This document shows, piece after piece, positions 51,291 to 62,300 of a stretch of 64,000 nt of DNA; the first letter of the stretch is position 1; the number at the start of each line of letters is the position of its first letter. The DNA is from an uncultured Bacteroides sp. Lineage in GTDB: Bacteria > Bacteroidota > Bacteroidia > Bacteroidales > Bacteroidaceae. The DNA is taken from the NCBI RefSeq assembly GCF_963675905.1, contig NZ_OY780936.1:186001-250000 (forward strand), written 5' to 3'. The notes beneath the pieces are model-generated. The model made no database searches, was not told the DNA's origin, and saw only the letters and a program-made list of their open reading frames with translations. The position numbers and the translations under genes are program-made.

Positions 51291-52799
51291 TTAGTACCCT
51301 TTGTTTTGTGTTAAGTTTGGATTACTGTCTATTTGAGTCTGTGGAACAGGCATAAGCAATGAATTTTCAGTGAAAGTAGCCATCTTCTTACGACCAGAAT
51401 CGCGTGAATTTAAAGTATTCATAACCTCATATACCTTTCCTGTACGAACAAGATCGAACCAACGTTGTCCTTCGAAAGCTAATTCCAGACGGCGTTCTTT
51501 GAGTACAGCATTCACCATGTTATCTTTAGAAGACTTAACTGAAGCATCCAGCTTCGCTAACTTTGCGCGAACTCTGATTTGATCAACTAAATCTGCAGCG
51601 GCAGTTAAATTACCCTGAGCCGTATAAGCTTCAGCTTCCAGCAAAAGAACATCAGCCAAACGGAACTTAAGGATACTGTTATAACGAGAACGGGTTTTAT
51701 ACATAAATGGGTAATGATCTGATGGATAATGAATACTCCAGGATGGTTTTGCCCATACAATTGCTTCGTTCATACGAACATTATCACCTTCGTTTTCATA
51801 AGCCTGAATCAAATCTCTTGAAGGAGTAATCCATTTAGCCCAGTTATAGGTACTGCTTGGATCGCATTGATCAATGCCAAACATCCATGTAACCCAGCTT
51901 CCGCTACCTAGAGGATAAATAACCTCAAAGATAGATTCAGAAGTATTTCGGTAATTCACATCTGTCTTAGTATCGTTTACAGAGAATAAATCTGAGTAGT
52001 TAGCTACAAGTGAAAAACCATCTTTTTTTATAGATTCACAATATTCAATAACTTTGGCGTAATCTCTAACAGGTGCTTCAGCATATACTTTGGCAAGAAG
52101 AGTTTTAGCCACCGATTGTGTTAATTTGAATTTATTAGTTGCATCTACTTTGGGTGCATATTGAAGTCCGTACTGTAAGTCACTTATAATTTGCTTGTAA
52201 ACATCTTCAACATTGTTGCGGGCAGGGAAGAGGATAGGATACATTTCTTTTACGTTTGTAGCAGTTATATTTGGAGTTTCCTGAGTAACTACAGGAACTT
52301 CACCCCATAATCTGGTCATGTCAAATAATACCCATGCACGCCATATAGAAGCTTCAGCTTTCCATTGTTTGCGCTCAGCATCAGTTAGAGTTTTATCTGG
52401 AACGGAATCCACATTACATATTACTCGATTTGCTGAAACAATATATCCAAGAAAAGATGTCCAATCGCGTTCAATATTCTTATTTGTGGCATCTTGTTTG
52501 TTCGATTCCAGTGAAATAAGTTCTGCATCAGTAGCTCCGCTATAAGAATTGTCTGCATGAGTTTCAGCAAATACTAACATATCCATGTACCAGGATTCCT
52601 GCGCATTTTGTATACTCTTATAAATATTATCGTACTGTTGCTGCATTTCAGCTTTGGTTTCGTATTTGTTACCAGTACCTCCGGTTTCATTACCAAAAGT
52701 GAGTTCGCTATAATTAGATATTGGGTCATAATTTAGTGAACAACTTCCCAGAAGAAGAGCTGTGCCCAATAATAAACTAAGTTTTATTTTATTTTTCAT
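51291..52799 (-). CDS. SusD/RagB-family outer-membrane lipoprotein
   Basis: 502 residues with a lipoprotein signal ending LLLGSC (Cys 20). SusD features are the TPR-like N-terminal part (ERDWTSFLGYIVSANRVICNVD and AEASIWRAWVLFDMTRLWGEVPVV) and the C-terminal FRLADVLLLEAEAYTAQGN and RLELAFEGQRWFDLVRTGK. It forms the lid of the SusC transporter and captures oligosaccharides. It starts 14 bp after susC, so translation from one mRNA is likely. Confidence 0.96.
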   Translation of the reverse strand: MKNKIKLSLLLGTALLLGSCSLNYDPISNYSELTFGNETGGTGNKYETKAEMQQQYDNIYKSIQNAQESWYMDMLVFAETHADNSYSGATDAELISLESNKQDATNKNIERDWTSFLGYIVSANRVICNVDSVPDKTLTDAERKQWKAEASIWRAWVLFDMTRLWGEVPVVTQETPNITATNVKEMYPILFPARNNVEDVYKQIISDLQYGLQYAPKVDATNKFKLTQSVAKTLLAKVYAEAPVRDYAKVIEYCESIKKDGFSLVANYSDLFSVNDTKTDVNYRNTSESIFEVIYPLGSGSWVTWMFGIDQCDPSSTYNWAKWITPSRDLIQAYENEGDNVRMNEAIVWAKPSWSIHYPSDHYPFMYKTRSRYNSILKFRLADVLLLEAEAYTAQGNLTAAADLVDQIRVRAKLAKLDASVKSSKDNMVNAVLKERRLELAFEGQRWFDLVRTGKVYEVMNTLNSRDSGRKKMATFTENSLLMPVPQTQIDSNPNLTQNKGY

Positions 52800-52812
52800 T
52801 GTATTATTCTAT

Positions 52813-55806
52813 TTAAAATTCAACATTTACACCAAATACATAGCTTTTTGTCTGAGGATAGGTACCCCAATCAAGTCCTTGTACCAAAGCACTTCCTCCC
52901 CATTGGTTTACTTCAGGATCAAATCCTTTGTAATTAGTGAACGTTAGCAAATTCTGAGCTGTGAAATATGGCTGAAGACGACCAATATTCAGTTTCTTCA
53001 ATAGCTTTCCGGTAACGTTGTATGATAATGTTAATGATTTCAATCGCAAGAAACTACCGTCTTCTACAAAGCGACTAGATGTCTTCAAGTTTTCTTTAGA
53101 AGCAACAGCTCTTGGCATATCAGTAATTTGTCCGGGAATTTTCCATCTGCCAAGTACGGCTGTAGATTGATTCTTAGCATCGTACATGCCTTCTGTTTCC
53201 ATGCGTGAAAGGTTATAAATATCGTTTCCTACCGAACCTTGGAAGAATACATTTAAATTAAATCCTTTATAGGAAAGATTATTTGTTAGTCCAAAAGTAA
53301 AATCCGGATTTGGGTCACCTATGTATGTTTTATCATTAGGAGTAATACTTCCACTTTTATCTAGATCTCTGTACATGATATCACCTGTTTCTGGATTTAC
53401 TCCATCAGAAATATATCCCCAGAACATTCCCAAAGGTTTTCCTGTAGTAAGCTTGGTAATATATTCACCTGTAGTAGATTGTGCATAGAAATAGGATTGA
53501 CGCGTATCGAACTTCTTTACTTTATTCTTATTAAATGAAATATTAAAGTCTGTATCCCATTTAAATTTACCTACTAAATTTTTTGAGTTGATGCCAAATT
53601 CAATTCCCTTGTTTTCCATTTCGCCTTCATTTCTATAGATATCGCTAAAAGATGCTGTTGGGCCGAGAGGTACATCCATCAACAAATCTGTAGTGTGTTT
53701 ATAGTATGCATCTGCGGTAAATGTCAGTCTATTATTTAGAACTGTGAAATCAACTCCAATATTTGTTTGAGTTGTTGTTTCCCATGTAAGTTCACTGTTA
53801 CTCATGTTAGCAGGAGAGGTTATAGGAAGTGCATTTGCCTTTCCGGTTTCCCACCAGTTTTGACGGGTAATGTTACGAAGCTGTAAATAGCCATAATCTC
53901 CAACTCCAGATTGATTACCAGTTTGTCCCCAACCTCCGCGAATCTTTAAGTCATCAATCCATTTAAGATCTTTCATAAATTCTTCAGATGAAATTCTCCA
54001 TGCTGCAGAAACTGAAGGAAAATAACCCCATCTGTTTCCCGGAGCCAACTTTGATGAACCATCGGCACGGAAATTAGCTGTTAATAAGTACTTACTGTCG
54101 AAGTTATAAGACAAACGACCTACGTATGACATGATTGCCCAGTCGGAAGCAGTAGTCCCATTACCTTGTTCAACTTTGTTTCCTGCATTCAGTGTTTTAA
54201 TATCACCATTTATGAAATGGCTTACAGTTTGGTAAGTTTGAGACCACTTAGAAGTAGTACCTGATGCTCCGGCCATAACATTGAAATTATGCTTTTTTAT
54301 GCTTGTGTCATAAGTCAGAATGTTATCATATACCATAATAGTGCTTAGTGAACGGTTATCGCTGGCACTTCCATATTGAGAACGTCCGTATTCTGTTTTG
54401 ATAGGGTCAAGAAAACTTGTATTGTGATAATATACACGGTCAATAGAGACAGAACTTTTAAACTTCAATTTTGGAGAGAATGTAATTTCAGCATTGGCAC
54501 TTCCAAGCAAACGGTTGTTATTTGTTTTATTATCTTCAGTACGTGACATGTTTTCTAAAGGATGAGTAACATTGGCTCCGTAGAAGTTGTTATAGTACTG
54601 ACCAGGATTATTCTCGTCCCAGATTTTTGCATAAGTTGGAGTATTTATAACAGAAAGAATAACTCCGGCACGATTGGCACCTTGTCCTGAGATAATGCCG
54701 TTGCTACTGTAATCTGAGTATGCCAGATTAGTTCCTATCTTCAACCATGAACGAATTTGATTTTCAAGATTAGCTCTTAAGTTATATCTTTCATAAAAGG
54801 CAACTTTAATAATTCCGTCTTCCTTTGTATAACCTCCTGAAATGAAATATTTCAGTTTATCGTTTGCACTAGATACTGACAGCTGATAATTTTGAGTAAC
54901 TCCAGTACGATAAGTTTCGTCAAACCAATTTGTTTCATCCTTCAATCCATCTGGTAGGTTTATTGAACCAAGCTCATCCATTAAATCCTTATATTGTGCT
55001 ACATTTAAAGACTTCATTTGTTTGGCAACCTCTGTAATACCAGCCTGAGCAGAGAAATTAATCTTTGCTTCACCTTTTACACCTGCTTTTGTAGTTATTA
55101 ATACTACACCATTTGATGCTCTTGAACCATAGATAGCAGCAGATGATGCGTCTTTTAGAATTTGCATGCTTTCAATGTCATTCGGAGATAAGAAATTAAT
55201 CTCTGTCATAGGTACTCCGTCCACTACATAAAGCGGATCATTGCTTGCATTAATAGACGAATTACCACGAATCCGGACAACCATTCCTGCACCTGGCTCT
55301 CCATTTGGCTGAATAACATTAACTCCGGCAGCTTTTCCCTGAATAGCCGCTGCTGCAGAAATAATTGGTCGCTCGTCTAAATCTTTTGTTGATACACTTG
55401 CAACAGAAGTGGTTACATCTTTTCTCTTTACAGATCCATAACCAATAACTACAACTTCTTCTAGTAATTCTGCATTTTCTTGTAATACAATATTTAAAGG
55501 GATAGAACCTTTTACTGCAATTTCCTGACTTTTATAGCCAATATAAGTAATAGTTAAAGTTGCTTTTGGAGATACGGTGAGAGAAAATTTTCCATCCATA
55601 TCTGTCATCGTTCCGTTAGTTGTGCCTTTTTCAACAACACTGGCTCCAATTATACCTTCGTTTGAAGGATCCTTAACTTGTCCTGAGACTGTTATTTTTT
55701 GTGCTAAGGCACTTAGAGATACAAATAAACCTATAAGAATGAAGAAGAAACTTCTACGAAAGTTTGCGTCATTCTTTGAAATTGGTTTTTCCTTGCTTTT
55801 TTTCAT
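52813..55806 (-). CDS. SusC/RagA-family TonB-dependent outer-membrane transporter
   Basis: 997 residues. After a signal peptide (FFFILIGLFVSLSALAQ) come a carboxypeptidase D-like domain (about 40-115), the SusC signature VVVIGYGSVKRKDVT, a plug domain with IQGKAAGVNVIQPNGEPGAG and DASSAAIYGSRASNGVVLITTK, then a beta-barrel ending with ...SYVFGVNVEF, which closes with an aromatic residue. It imports oligosaccharides, energised by TonB. It heads the minus-strand locus and has a -7 box at 55869-55876. Confidence 0.97.
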   Translation of the reverse strand: MKKSKEKPISKNDANFRRSFFFILIGLFVSLSALAQKITVSGQVKDPSNEGIIGASVVEKGTTNGTMTDMDGKFSLTVSPKATLTITYIGYKSQEIAVKGSIPLNIVLQENAELLEEVVVIGYGSVKRKDVTTSVASVSTKDLDERPIISAAAAIQGKAAGVNVIQPNGEPGAGMVVRIRGNSSINASNDPLYVVDGVPMTEINFLSPNDIESMQILKDASSAAIYGSRASNGVVLITTKAGVKGEAKINFSAQAGITEVAKQMKSLNVAQYKDLMDELGSINLPDGLKDETNWFDETYRTGVTQNYQLSVSSANDKLKYFISGGYTKEDGIIKVAFYERYNLRANLENQIRSWLKIGTNLAYSDYSSNGIISGQGANRAGVILSVINTPTYAKIWDENNPGQYYNNFYGANVTHPLENMSRTEDNKTNNNRLLGSANAEITFSPKLKFKSSVSIDRVYYHNTSFLDPIKTEYGRSQYGSASDNRSLSTIMVYDNILTYDTSIKKHNFNVMAGASGTTSKWSQTYQTVSHFINGDIKTLNAGNKVEQGNGTTASDWAIMSYVGRLSYNFDSKYLLTANFRADGSSKLAPGNRWGYFPSVSAAWRISSEEFMKDLKWIDDLKIRGGWGQTGNQSGVGDYGYLQLRNITRQNWWETGKANALPITSPANMSNSELTWETTTQTNIGVDFTVLNNRLTFTADAYYKHTTDLLMDVPLGPTASFSDIYRNEGEMENKGIEFGINSKNLVGKFKWDTDFNISFNKNKVKKFDTRQSYFYAQSTTGEYITKLTTGKPLGMFWGYISDGVNPETGDIMYRDLDKSGSITPNDKTYIGDPNPDFTFGLTNNLSYKGFNLNVFFQGSVGNDIYNLSRMETEGMYDAKNQSTAVLGRWKIPGQITDMPRAVASKENLKTSSRFVEDGSFLRLKSLTLSYNVTGKLLKKLNIGRLQPYFTAQNLLTFTNYKGFDPEVNQWGGSALVQGLDWGTYPQTKSYVFGVNVEF

Positions 55807-56105
55807 GAATTAATAATTTAATTAGTTAACATTAGATTGTTCATTCGTTGTATCGAATATCTCGAAAGCAAATGTAGAATAGAAATAAATGCATTCCTAT
55901 CACCTGTGGTTATTTGGTGGATTTGTTTAATAAATGTAGTTGTGCAACTTATTTATTATTAATAAGTTATCAGTTTGAAGTGGCTTTGAAAAAGTGGAAG
56001 ATATATTAATAAAAAGAAGCAATATTTTTGTTGTTATAACTTTCTTTAAAAAGAATATAAGCTCATTTTTAGCAAGAATAATAATCTGAAGTAGATATTA
56101 TTGAG
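55807..56105. other. Upstream region of the susC operon
   Basis: No gene. It carries the -7 box at 55869-55876 and an AT-rich stretch between the regulator's 3' end and the susC leader, the likely place for the operon's regulatory site. Confidence 0.45.
55869..55876 (-). promoter_or_regulatory. -7 box of the susC operon
   Basis: Minus-strand TACATTTG matches TAnnTTTG, 63 bp before the susC start. No good -33 box is present, which fits an activator-dependent promoter. Confidence 0.5.
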
Positions 56106-57713
56106 TTATGAGAATGCTCCAATTCTCATAACCAGACTTTCAAAATCATCTCTAGATCCTAATGCTTTGTTCTTAACTTTTGCACGATAGTTATAGATCG
56201 TATTTACTGAATAGCGCAGAAGGTTAGCGATTTTAGAACTATCATCAATACCTAGACGAATTAAGGCGAAGATACGTAACTCTGTATTCAGTAATTCTCC
56301 TTTTTTCAAAACAATTCTTTCTTCTTTTACTAAAAGGCTATTAAACTCTTCAACAAATTTGGGATATAGATGCAAGAATGTATTATCGAAATTAACGTAG
56401 AACTCTTTCAATTCGCTTTCAAGAACTTCAGAAGATTTGGTTATCTTAAGCAACTCGGTAACTTGCCCGCCATTGATTTTCTTATTTACCATTTTACGGT
56501 AACTTTCCAATTTATCTATATAAGTAGAGCATATTCCTAGGAAATGAGCAATGTATTCTTCTTTTATATGATTAGCTTCGGCAAGTTCATTATTCAATGA
56601 TTTCAATTGATTGTTGATTACTCCTAATTCATTACGAGCTTTGCTCAATCGCTTCATCTGTTTATAAATATAGCCAAGAGCTCCAAATAAAAGGAGTGCA
56701 AGAGCGCTTATACATATCAGACTTGTTTTTAATTCATTTTTTTGTTTTTCACTTTTAATCTGATAACTCTTTTCTATAATTGGAAGGGTATTTGAAATTT
56801 GAATATTTCGTAAACGAGCATTATAGAAATTAGCATCTTCTAGTGAATATTTTATATATTGATAAGCACGGTCAATATCTCCTTCTTCATAAAGTAGATT
56901 TGCGAGGTTTGATAAAGATGCATTATCTTTTATTGCAGCTTTAATATCAGACATTGCAGAAAAAATTAAATGCTTTTTCTCATCTTCAAGCTTTTTTTCT
57001 TCTCTGTCAATAAGAGAGACTTGAAAGGTTATCAAAGCATACTCTGGAGTTCCGAAAGGGGCTTTTGACAATCTAAGAGAATTTATTTTTCGTGCTTCAA
57101 CTAAATTTTTTTGTTCAAGAGCTTTTTGTTCTTTTATTGCCAGATAATTTTCTGAAGAAGGATCAAAAACAGTTAGCAAGGTGTCCTGGTAAGTTTGAAA
57201 TAATTTAAAGTAGTTCTTTTTTAGTTTTTGATCGTGAGTGTAAAGGTACATTTCATTGTATAAATGCTCGTAACATTTATAATAGTATGGAATCAAATCT
57301 TTTGTCAGCTGATTTTTATTTATGGAATATAATATATCGCTACTTTCTCTATACATACCTGAAGAAGAGTGAAGATGAGATAAAAATAATTTTGTTTCAT
57401 TTATCCATCCCTTATTCTTCGAAATTTCAGCTATTTCAAGATTATTATTTAGATAGTGTATTGCTGAGTCACAGACAAAAGTTCTGTATTCTTTATATAG
57501 TAATTTGTTAATAGAATAAATTTGCTCAGGGGAGAATGTACTATTACTAAGCCGCTTTTTTAGGCTATTAATGCGGCTTTCGCGTGTTTCTACATAACTT
57601 TTGCTTTCTTTTATTGTTTTATCCAATACATTTAATAAGGAATCAATTTGATTTCCTGCAAGAGAAACAATTGAATATAGAGTAAAAACAAATAATAAGG
57701 TTAGCTTTTTCAT
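56106..57713 (-). CDS. Membrane-spanning TPR/HTH transcription regulator of the glucan locus
   Basis: 535 residues. After a signal peptide (LLFVFTLYSIVSLAG) comes a helical, TPR-like periplasmic domain (about 20-325), one membrane segment (LICISALALLLFGALGYIY, about 330-348), then a coiled coil (ELGVINNQLKSLNNELAEAN) and a C-terminal LuxR-like HTH (LIRLGIDDSSKIANLLRYSVNTIYNYRAKVKNKAL). The layout recalls SusR-type regulators that sense sugars in the periplasm and bind DNA in the cytoplasm (DUF6377-like). It lies just upstream of susC on the same strand and probably controls it. Its own -7 box is TAACTTTG at 57740-57747. Confidence 0.82.
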   Translation of the reverse strand: MKKLTLLFVFTLYSIVSLAGNQIDSLLNVLDKTIKESKSYVETRESRINSLKKRLSNSTFSPEQIYSINKLLYKEYRTFVCDSAIHYLNNNLEIAEISKNKGWINETKLFLSHLHSSSGMYRESSDILYSINKNQLTKDLIPYYYKCYEHLYNEMYLYTHDQKLKKNYFKLFQTYQDTLLTVFDPSSENYLAIKEQKALEQKNLVEARKINSLRLSKAPFGTPEYALITFQVSLIDREEKKLEDEKKHLIFSAMSDIKAAIKDNASLSNLANLLYEEGDIDRAYQYIKYSLEDANFYNARLRNIQISNTLPIIEKSYQIKSEKQKNELKTSLICISALALLLFGALGYIYKQMKRLSKARNELGVINNQLKSLNNELAEANHIKEEYIAHFLGICSTYIDKLESYRKMVNKKINGGQVTELLKITKSSEVLESELKEFYVNFDNTFLHLYPKFVEEFNSLLVKEERIVLKKGELLNTELRIFALIRLGIDDSSKIANLLRYSVNTIYNYRAKVKNKALGSRDDFESLVMRIGAFS

Positions 57714-57739
57714 TATACTAGAGTAACTTTTAATCGCTT

Positions 57740-57747
57740 CAAAGTTA
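57740..57747 (-). promoter_or_regulatory. -7 box of the TPR/HTH regulator gene
   Basis: Minus-strand TAACTTTG, 27 bp before the ATG at 57713. Confidence 0.5.
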
Positions 57748-57900
57748 GAAAAAATATTGTGATAGACCTATATGATGTGAAATATTAAAATAGTTTAATG
57801 ACTTTAGCTATTCTATTAAGTTAATTACGCTTTAATTTATAATGTAACGCTAGAACAATTTTGTGTAACAAATATATATTTTTTTGTATATTGATGTATT

Positions 57901-57908
57901 TATATTTG
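57901..57908 (+). promoter_or_regulatory. -7 box of the GH8 gene
   Basis: TATATTTG matches TAnnTTTG, 26 bp before the ATG. Confidence 0.5.
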
Positions 57909-57934
57909 CATGACAATATAAATTTAATTGATTT

Positions 57935-59212
57935 ATGAAAAACATCTTATTCCGTTTTCTGTATTTATTATTCTGTAGTCAGATATCATTAAGTCTATTT
58001 GCATTAACCCCTAAACAGACTATTTTAAAACCTTGGGAAAAGGGGGCATGGGAAACCGGAAGGTATAGAAATCTTTTTGCAGAGGCTGGATATAACCAGA
58101 AGGATATTGATGCTAAGTTGGAAAATGCATTCAAAGGAGTATTTGAAGGACCTAACAAAGTCTACTTTGAAATTGGTGATTCCATGGCCTATATATCTGA
58201 TATAAAAAATCACGATGTTCGTACAGAAGGTATGTCTTATGGAATGATGATTGCAGTGCAATTTAACCGAAAAGATATTTTTGATAAGCTGTGGAGATGG
58301 TCAAAGACTTATATGCAGCATCAGGGTGGAAGCAGTGACGGTTATTTTGCATGGAGTTGCCAGACTTCGGGTAAGCGTAATTCAGAAGGTTCGGCTTCGG
58401 ATGGTGAGCTATATTTCGTTACGTCGCTTATTTTTGCCTCAAATCGTTGGGGAAATAATTCAGGAATCGATTATCATGCAGAGGCTAAACGAATTTTAGA
58501 TGCCATGATGACCAAAACTGGCGAGAATGGAGTCACGAATTTAATTAATAAGGAACATAAACTTATTGCGTTTGTTCCGAGCAAAGGAGGAGATCAATTT
58601 ACTGATCCTTCTTATAACATACCTGCATTTTATGAGGTTTGGGCAAAATGGGGTGGTGATGGAAGAGCTGATTTTTGGAAAGAATGCGCCAAAGCTGCCA
58701 GAGAATATCTTCACAAGGCTTGTCATCCAAAGACTGGCCTTACACCTGATTATTCAGAATATGACGGAACTTCTAAAGGAACATTATTTCATCCTGGGGC
58801 ACAGTTTCGCTTTGATTCCTGGCGCGTTCCAATGAACATAGCACTCGATTATTCATGGTCGGCTGCAGATAAAGAATGGCAGCAGCAATATGGAAATAGG
58901 ATTCAGGATTTTCTGTATTCACAAGGAATAAATAAGTATGTAGACCAGTATAATATAGATGGAACTCCTGTGGAAAGGGTTTTGGATGCCGGAGGTTATA
59001 CAAAATTACGCCACTCTTTGGGATTAGTTGCAACATCGGCGGCTGTGTCTCTTACTACTACACATCAAAAGAGTAAAGAATTTATAGATGCTTTGTGGAA
59101 TGCTAAGCACGAGCCTTATGAGGATGGGTATTTTGATGCTTATTATGATGGATTACTTTATCTGTTTAGCATTATGCATCTGAGTGGAAATTATAGGATT
59201 ATTGAGCCATAA
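57935..59212 (+). CDS. Glycoside hydrolase family 8, reducing-end exo-oligoxylanase-like
   Basis: 425 residues with a signal peptide ending SLFAL. The (alpha/alpha)6-barrel motifs are clear: HDVRTEGMSYGMMIAV (general acid E98), SASDGELYFVTSLIFAS (D156), FRFDSWRVPMNIALDYSW (base D294) and YTKLRHSLGLVATSAA with H360. A His in that last position is known from reducing-end xylose-releasing exo-oligoxylanases, which favours xylo-oligosaccharides over cellulose or chitosan. It is periplasmic. It is convergent with the hybrid two-component regulator, with a shared terminator between them. Confidence 0.87.
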   Translation: MKNILFRFLYLLFCSQISLSLFALTPKQTILKPWEKGAWETGRYRNLFAEAGYNQKDIDAKLENAFKGVFEGPNKVYFEIGDSMAYISDIKNHDVRTEGMSYGMMIAVQFNRKDIFDKLWRWSKTYMQHQGGSSDGYFAWSCQTSGKRNSEGSASDGELYFVTSLIFASNRWGNNSGIDYHAEAKRILDAMMTKTGENGVTNLINKEHKLIAFVPSKGGDQFTDPSYNIPAFYEVWAKWGGDGRADFWKECAKAAREYLHKACHPKTGLTPDYSEYDGTSKGTLFHPGAQFRFDSWRVPMNIALDYSWSAADKEWQQQYGNRIQDFLYSQGINKYVDQYNIDGTPVERVLDAGGYTKLRHSLGLVATSAAVSLTTTHQKSKEFIDALWNAKHEPYEDGYFDAYYDGLLYLFSIMHLSGNYRIIEP

Positions 59213-59262
59213 AAGGTTAAGTTAGTTGGTTTGGTTAGTTTTTAGAATTGTTTTTTGAAGAG

Positions 59263-59291
59263 AAAGGGCACTCCGTGAGGAATGCCCTTTT
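59263..59291. terminator. Terminator between the GH8 gene and the hybrid regulator
   Basis: Stem AAAGGGCA / TGCCCTTT with an inner TCC/GGA pair, followed by a short T tail. It lies between two convergent genes and may serve both. Confidence 0.8.
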
Positions 59292-59302
59292 GCATAATTC
59301 TA

Positions 59303-62300
59303 TTATGATTTTTGATCTGTTTTCTCCTTATCCAGATGTTCTGATGCATATTCAGTTGGAGATATTCCATAAAATTCGCGGAAAGTATTCGAGAAATGAG
59401 ATAGGTTACTGAATCCGGTAGCATAAGCCACTTCAGAAACGTTGATCTTTTTGCTCGACAGGAGCGATGCTGCTTGTTTCAATCGGATACCTTTGATGAA
59501 ATCACGGGCAGACTGATTAGTCAGCTCTTTAAGTTTTCGGTGCATATGCACCCTGCTCATTCCAACATGACTGGCCAGCATTTCAACATTAAGTGCCGGA
59601 TCGGCTATATTTTCATTTATCACTTTTATTACTTTCTCCATAAGGACTTCGTCAGACGACTTCATCTTTATATCCTGAATCTTAATCTGCAGCTGTTCAT
59701 TTCCATTAAACTTATTCTTCAACCGTTCTCTGTTTTCAATTAAGTTTGCAACTGTTGATTTCAACAGTTCTGTATTGAATGGTTTTACAATATAAGCATC
59801 TGCACCAATATCCAGACCCTCAATTTTATCTTCTGTTTTTGATTTGGCAGTAAGCAAGATAACTGGAATGTGACTGATATTTATATTTTGCTTAATCTTT
59901 TTGCAAAGTGTAATTCCGTCCATTTCAGGCATCATAACGTCGCTGATTATTAAATCAGGCATATCCTTTAGCGCTGCTTCAAGTGCTTCCTTACCATTCT
60001 GACTTTCACTGATTCTGTATTCACTGGCAAGTTCTTCTTTAATATACTTGCGTATTTCGTATTCATCTTCAACAATTAAAACCTTAAAACGAGTTCTCGA
60101 TTTAATCTTCTTCTTTTCTGTGCCTTCTTCCAGCTCAAATTCTTCAACCATTTCTGCTTCTTTGTGATGAATACTGGTAGAAACTGGTGATTCAAAATCT
60201 TCAGGATTCTCGAATTCTTCAGATTTTAGGTGGTCACAGCCTAAAGGTAAGCGAATGATGAACCGGCTTCCCGTCCCTTCTTCTCTGTTTTCGGCCTTAA
60301 TTGTACCGTGATGAAGTTCAACCAATGAACGAGAAAGGTGCAGACCAATTCCTGTTCCGAAGTTAGAATTGGTAAGATCATTATTGATTTGATAGAAACG
60401 CTCGAATATCTGCTCAATCTTGTCGCTGTCAATACCAATCCCGTTATCGCTGATAACTATCTCAAAGTAATGTTTTGATGCTCCTCTTGCAGATTCATCT
60501 TTGCCTGTTGATAACTCTACTTTAATTTCACCGTTCTCAGGAGTGTATTTAAATGCATTCGATAGAATATTGAGAATAATCTTATCAAAGTTATTGAGAT
60601 CAATCCATGCTTTCAGACTTTCATCCTGATGGTAGAATGCAAATTGGATATTCTTTTTCTGAGCCTGATATTCAAATGTTGTCATTAGGTCGTCAATGAA
60701 ACCAACAATGTCTGTTTCCCTGAACTTCATGTGCATCTGACCTTTATCGAGCTTCCTAATGTCCATTAATTGGTTAATAAGACGCAGAATTCGTTGTGCA
60801 TTACGATAAATCATCATGTAAGTTTTCTGCTTTTCTATATCATTATTCTCTTTAATGAGCTTTTCCAATGGATTGATAATAAGAGTCATCGGAGTACGAA
60901 TTTCATGAGATATATTAATAAAGAACTGCAGTTTGGCTTCGTTTATCTGTTCGGCGTGTTCTCTACGCATAATCTCCTGACGATGCCTCACTTTGGAGAT
61001 TATAAACATGGCTATACTGTAAATCATGATTCCAATAAGCAAAGCATATATACATTTTGCCCACCATGACAGATACCATGGAGGAGTAATTATAATGGTT
61101 ACTTCTTTGGTAGGCGATACATAGTCATTGTTTCTGGCTCTGAATTTAAACTTGTAGGTTCCCGGACTTAAGTTAGTGAAGCTGGCTCTGTTCATTCCCG
61201 GACGAGTACTAATCCAGTTTTTGCTAAGTTCTTCCATCTGGTATTCGTAAACAATACGCTCCGGATTGCTAAAGTCTAATACAGATAGCTCAAAACTAAA
61301 AGCATTGTCACTGTATGAAAGAACAAAAGTATCTTCGTCGATAACCGCTTTAGTTATAATATTGTTTCTGCCAGATTTGTCACCTTCACGAACAGGCTTT
61401 TCAAATCGGTAGAAATCGGTTATAAACACATTCTGATTGCTCACTCTGTCGCTTATCTCTTTAGGATAGAAATAGGTGATACCCTTAATTCCACCGAAGA
61501 ATATTTCGCCGTTGGCTGCTTTGAAGCCAGCACCTCTATAAAACTCGTTACTCTGTAATCCGTCAAATGAATAGAAATTGATAAATTTTCGTTCATTACA
61601 TTTAAATTTGGAAATTCCATAGTGCGTACTGAGCCATAAATTCTTCTGCTCGTCTTCAAACATTGAGCATATTACATTACTAGGCAATCCGTCGTCTACC
61701 GTGTAATGAGTGAATCTTTTAGTATGTTTATCGAATGAAGCTAGTCCTTCGGATGTTCCTATCCAGATTTTATGAGATGAATCTTCGAGAAGAGCAAAAA
61801 CTACATCACCGGGAAGTTTATTGTTTTTGCTTGAATAAGTGATATATCTTTTTGTTTTTGGATTGTAGCAGCATACCCCTTTGTAAGTTCCAATCCAGAT
61901 TAAACCTTCATAATCGGAAATCACACAGTTTATCCAGTTACTTGGAACAATATTCTGTCTTAAATCCTTGTCGTCTCTGCTTGATGGGTGATGAGTAAGC
62001 TTATTGCTCTTTAAGTTGAGGCTGTATATTCCATATCCATAGGTCCCAATCCACAAGTTTTTGTTATTGTCTTCAGATATGCATGACACTCTATCGTTGG
62101 GTATATCTTTTTCTTTAGGAAACAAATCTTTAGCATATAAACAGGTATTGCTGTTTCTGTTATATTGTTCAAGTCCATTAATATACGATCCGAGCCACAG
62201 AGTGTTATTAGAGTCCTCAAAAATGCTCATAATTGTATTAGCAACAGATGAAGACATATTAGTTTGTGTATAGTGTGTTGCTTTTTTCCCGTTTTCGCTG

